From Eggerthellaceae bacterium (lineage in GTDB: Bacteria > Actinomycetota > Coriobacteriia > Coriobacteriales > Eggerthellaceae), in the NCBI GenBank assembly GCA_017960005.1, contig JAGCZM010000052.1:1-15882 (forward strand): DNA of 15,882 nucleotides, given 5' to 3'. Shown here in pieces: positions 13,912-15,882 of this stretch (positions are counted from its first letter, which is position 1; every line of letters starts with the position of its first letter). A program made the translations under genes and the position numbers. The notes under the pieces were generated by a model. It had not been told where the DNA came from. It ran no database searches and was given only the letters and a program-made list of their open reading frames with translations.

Positions 13912-14717
13912 AAAAAGTACTGAGCATCGCGGGAAGCGATTCGGGCGGAGGAGCCGGTATCCAGGCCGATCTCAAGACCATGACCCTAAACGGCGTGTTT
14001 GCCATGAGCGCGATAACCGCGCTTACCGCACAAAACACCCTCGGCGTGCAGGGTATCACGGAGGTCAGCCCATCTTTCCTCAAACAACAGCTGGACAGCG
14101 TGTTTGAGGATCTGTATCCCGATGCGGTAAAGATAGGCATGGTCGCCTCAGGCGATTTGGTCGAGACGATTGCCGAGCGATTGACGTTTTATAAAGCCAA
14201 AAACATCGTCGTCGATCCGGTCATGGTGGCAACCAGCGGCTCAAAACTCATCTCCGATGACGCCATAGAAACACTGAGCAAATGCCTCATCCCCTTGGCA
14301 TCTGTCATCACACCAAACATACCCGAAGCCGAAGTCCTCATCGGACAAGAAATCAAAACCGTCGAAGATATGGAGCATGCCGCGAAATCGATTTCGGAGA
14401 AATACTCCTGTGCCGTTTTGCTCAAAGGCGGTCATGCGATAAACGACGCAAACGACCTTTTATACGCAAACGGTCAAGCAAAATGGTTTTTCGGAAAGCA
14501 TATCGACAACCCCAACACGCACGGAACCGGATGCACGCTTTCAAGCGCGATGGCGGCAAACCTCGCCAAAGGATACGATTTGGACAAATCGGTTGAGCTT
14601 GCCAAAGCTTTCGTATCGGGCGCATTGGAGGCCATGCTGGATTTGGGAAGCGGAAGCGGTCCGATGAACCATGCCTTTGACTTAACCGGCAGATTTGCAC
14701 AAGCCCCATCCGAATGA
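13908..14717 (+). CDS. thiD: Hydroxymethylpyrimidine/phosphomethylpyrimidine kinase
   Basis: Phosphorylates HMP to HMP-P and then HMP-PP, the pyrimidine substrate of ThiE. The 269-residue ribokinase-fold protein has [18 protein letters not shown] (8-25), [16 protein letters not shown] (29-44), [12 protein letters not shown] (102-113), [10 protein letters not shown] (132-141), LLKGGH (170-175) and the anion-hole motif [10 protein letters not shown] (204-213). No fusion to ThiE is present, unlike some species. ATG at 13908 overlaps the stop of thiE-HAD (ATGA), and its own stop overlaps tenA in the same way, indicating coupled translation. Confidence 0.97.
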   Translation: MKKVLSIAGSDSGGGAGIQADLKTMTLNGVFAMSAITALTAQNTLGVQGITEVSPSFLKQQLDSVFEDLYPDAVKIGMVASGDLVETIAERLTFYKAKNIVVDPVMVATSGSKLISDDAIETLSKCLIPLASVITPNIPEAEVLIGQEIKTVEDMEHAAKSISEKYSCAVLLKGGHAINDANDLLYANGQAKWFFGKHIDNPNTHGTGCTLSSAMAANLAKGYDLDKSVELAKAFVSGALEAMLDLGSGSGPMNHAFDLTGRFAQAPSE

Positions 14718-15394
14718 AGAAAGAGAAAACCATGAACCTCACCAAACGACTGCTTGATGCTTCCGCCGACATTTGGGAGCGCTATTACAAACATCCCTTC
14801 ATCAACGGCATCGGAGACGGATCGCTGGATACGGGGAAGTTTCGGTACTACATCATCCAGGATTATCTGTATTTGGTCGAATACGCCAAAGCGTTTGCGG
14901 TTGCCATCACCAAAGAATCCCGTCCCGAGACCATCTGCTATCTCGCTCAATTGATCCAAATGATCATCTCCGAGGAGATGAACACCCATAACTCCTATAT
15001 GGAGCAGTTAAACATCACCCGCGAAGAGATACACGCCACCCCAAGTTCCATCATCAACAAGTCCTATACCTCCTACATGCTCGATGTCGCCCATGCAGGA
15101 AGCTCGCTGGATGCCTTTGTCGCCATACTTCCCTGCGCTTTGAGCTACGAGGCCATCGGAAGATACATCGCCGATACCTATCCTTTGTCCCTGAAGCATC
15201 CCGTGTTCAAAGACTGGGTGGCGGGATACTCAAGCGAGGAATACCGAAAAGCAAACAAACAAATGATTGCCGTGCTGGAAGAAATGGCAAAAGACATCAC
15301 CGAAAACGAAGCGAAACGTCTCGAGGACATATTCGTACGCTCGAGTCGCTATGAAGAGATGTTTTGGGATATGGCGTGGGAGATGCGCTCTTAG
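14714..15394 (+). CDS. tenA: TenA-type aminopyrimidine aminohydrolase (thiaminase II)
   Basis: Hydrolyses 4-amino-5-aminomethyl-2-methylpyrimidine, a breakdown product of thiamine, to HMP, and can cleave thiamine slowly. It feeds HMP to ThiD. The all-helical 226-residue protein has the cysteine-class active site: Asp50 in IIQDYLYLVEYAKAF (47-61) with Tyr53, Tyr118, nucleophile Cys141 in LPCALSYEAIGRYI (139-152), and a C-terminal glutamate in SRYEEMFWDMAWEM (211-224). Numbers are from the ATG at 14714, which overlaps thiD; another ATG at 14732 would start at MNLTKRL. Last gene of the operon; its stop overlaps by 2-3 bp with the stop of the convergent gene on the right. No terminator hairpin was seen. 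Confidence 0.95.
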   Translation: MKKEKTMNLTKRLLDASADIWERYYKHPFINGIGDGSLDTGKFRYYIIQDYLYLVEYAKAFAVAITKESRPETICYLAQLIQMIISEEMNTHNSYMEQLNITREEIHATPSSIINKSYTSYMLDVAHAGSSLDAFVAILPCALSYEAIGRYIADTYPLSLKHPVFKDWVAGYSSEEYRKANKQMIAVLEEMAKDITENEAKRLEDIFVRSSRYEEMFWDMAWEMRS

Positions 15395-15882
15395 CTTTTA
15401 TTGTGATGCACGACCCGACGGCTCGATTTGTATTTGACATCGGTTTTGCCGGTAAGCACGAACTTGTCGGGTACGATAAATTGCTGAGCCGTCTTCTGCT
15501 CGACGATGGAAGACATCTGAGATGACATGCTCTTGCCGATGATGGCCGTGGGTATGAACGCGAGGATAAACGGCGCTGCCGCATACAAATCCTCGAACGG
15601 AAACCCGCACAGCAAACTCAGCCCCACGAATGCGGCGGCAAACAACGCATAAAATCCCATCGGGAACAAAACCTTTTTTACCGTGGAAGCAGGCAGTTTG
15701 CCGACCACTTTGCCGGTTTGTCCGTTGATGACAAAGGTGTATTCCTCATCGCGGTATTTGACGCCGGCGGTATAGACGGGAAGCAGGATGTATTCCGGGG
15801 TCTTGTATTCGCAATCGACGTCGCAGTCATCGACGGTAACGGAGGAATACCCTATCGTGGTCGACTTGATGATGTTAATGAA
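15391..15882 (-). CDS. Membrane protein of a zinc-ribbon-type family (N-terminus beyond right edge)
   Basis: The 163 visible C-terminal residues read as one uninterrupted frame to the edge. Family pattern, recalled: PEYILLPVYTAG (29-40), then EEYTFVINGQTGKVVGKLP (46-64), then two hydrophobic helices (about 71-93 and 98-116) and a polar tail ending VVHHNKS. Full members of this family have an N-terminal zinc ribbon and are sometimes misnamed PriA-like helicases; the ribbon would lie outside the window. The family's function is unknown. It is convergent with tenA, and the stop codons overlap. A GTG at 15708 could start a shorter frame, but the conserved residues upstream show it is internal. 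Confidence 0.75.
   Translation of the reverse strand, partial: FINIIKSTTIGYSSVTVDDCDVDCEYKTPEYILLPVYTAGVKYRDEEYTFVINGQTGKVVGKLPASTVKKVLFPMGFYALFAAAFVGLSLLCGFPFEDLYAAAPFILAFIPTAIIGKSMSSQMSSIVEQKTAQQFIVPDKFVLTGKTDVKYKSSRRVVHHNKS

Noticed and set aside
1..15882. Mobile elements, CRISPR arrays, prophage or defence genes
   Set aside because: No transposase, integrase, terminal inverted repeat pair or regularly spaced direct repeats were seen; all large frames are explained.

Overview
This window looks like a chromosomal housekeeping segment from a Gram-positive-type anaerobe of roughly balanced GC. The low-copy ribosomal, tRNA and vitamin genes suggest a coriobacterium-like actinobacterium or a clostridium. 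That placement is inferred from recalled protein flavour (an L17 with a long Ala/Glu tail, a YerC-type TrpR homologue, zinc-binding S4 and L36, a DUF1653 protein, a TPP-riboswitch salvage operon) and no database was searched. I see no phage genes, insertion sequences or CRISPR array.

Layout. Positions 1-979 (minus) hold the N-terminal two thirds of an IMP dehydrogenase of the long type resembling Tritrichomonas foetus IMPDH. Positions 1132-2825 (minus) are a two-gene unit, yerC-like TrpR homologue then an M18 aminopeptidase, ending in a hairpin terminator. Positions 2894-6451 (minus) are the alpha-type ribosomal operon infA-rpmJ-rpsM-rpsK-rpsD-rpoA-rplQ. It has its own promoter in front of infA (which starts with TTG) and a strong terminator after rplQ; secY, adk and map are not next to it. 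Positions 6541-7627 (minus) carry a rhodanese lipoprotein, a tRNA-Lys/tRNA-Gln pair and a DUF1653 protein. Positions 7814-9524 (plus) carry an unrecognised three-helix membrane protein, tRNA-Arg(ACG) and an acyltransferase-3 membrane protein. Positions 9531-11113 (minus) are tadA and ispE, coupled by an ATGA overlap. Two tRNA-Ser genes (TGA, GCT), each with its own terminator, follow on the plus strand.

The most interesting part is 11581-15394 (plus): a promoter, a TPP riboswitch with a recognisable terminator and a competing antiterminator, then thiM, a thiE fused to a complete HAD phosphatase domain, thiD and tenA. The last three genes are joined by start/stop overlaps. Together they salvage the thiazole (ThiM) and pyrimidine (TenA, ThiD) halves of thiamine and join them (ThiE). 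The fused HAD domain is a candidate thiamine-phosphate phosphatase, or a repair enzyme for a pathway by-product. This would be a bacterial counterpart to plant TH2, where a TMP phosphatase HAD domain is fused to TenA. No thiL or thiamine pyrophosphokinase is present here, so the route from TMP to TPP cannot be read from the window.

The window ends in the C-terminal half of a two-helix membrane protein of a family whose members often carry an N-terminal zinc ribbon; its beginning lies beyond the right edge.
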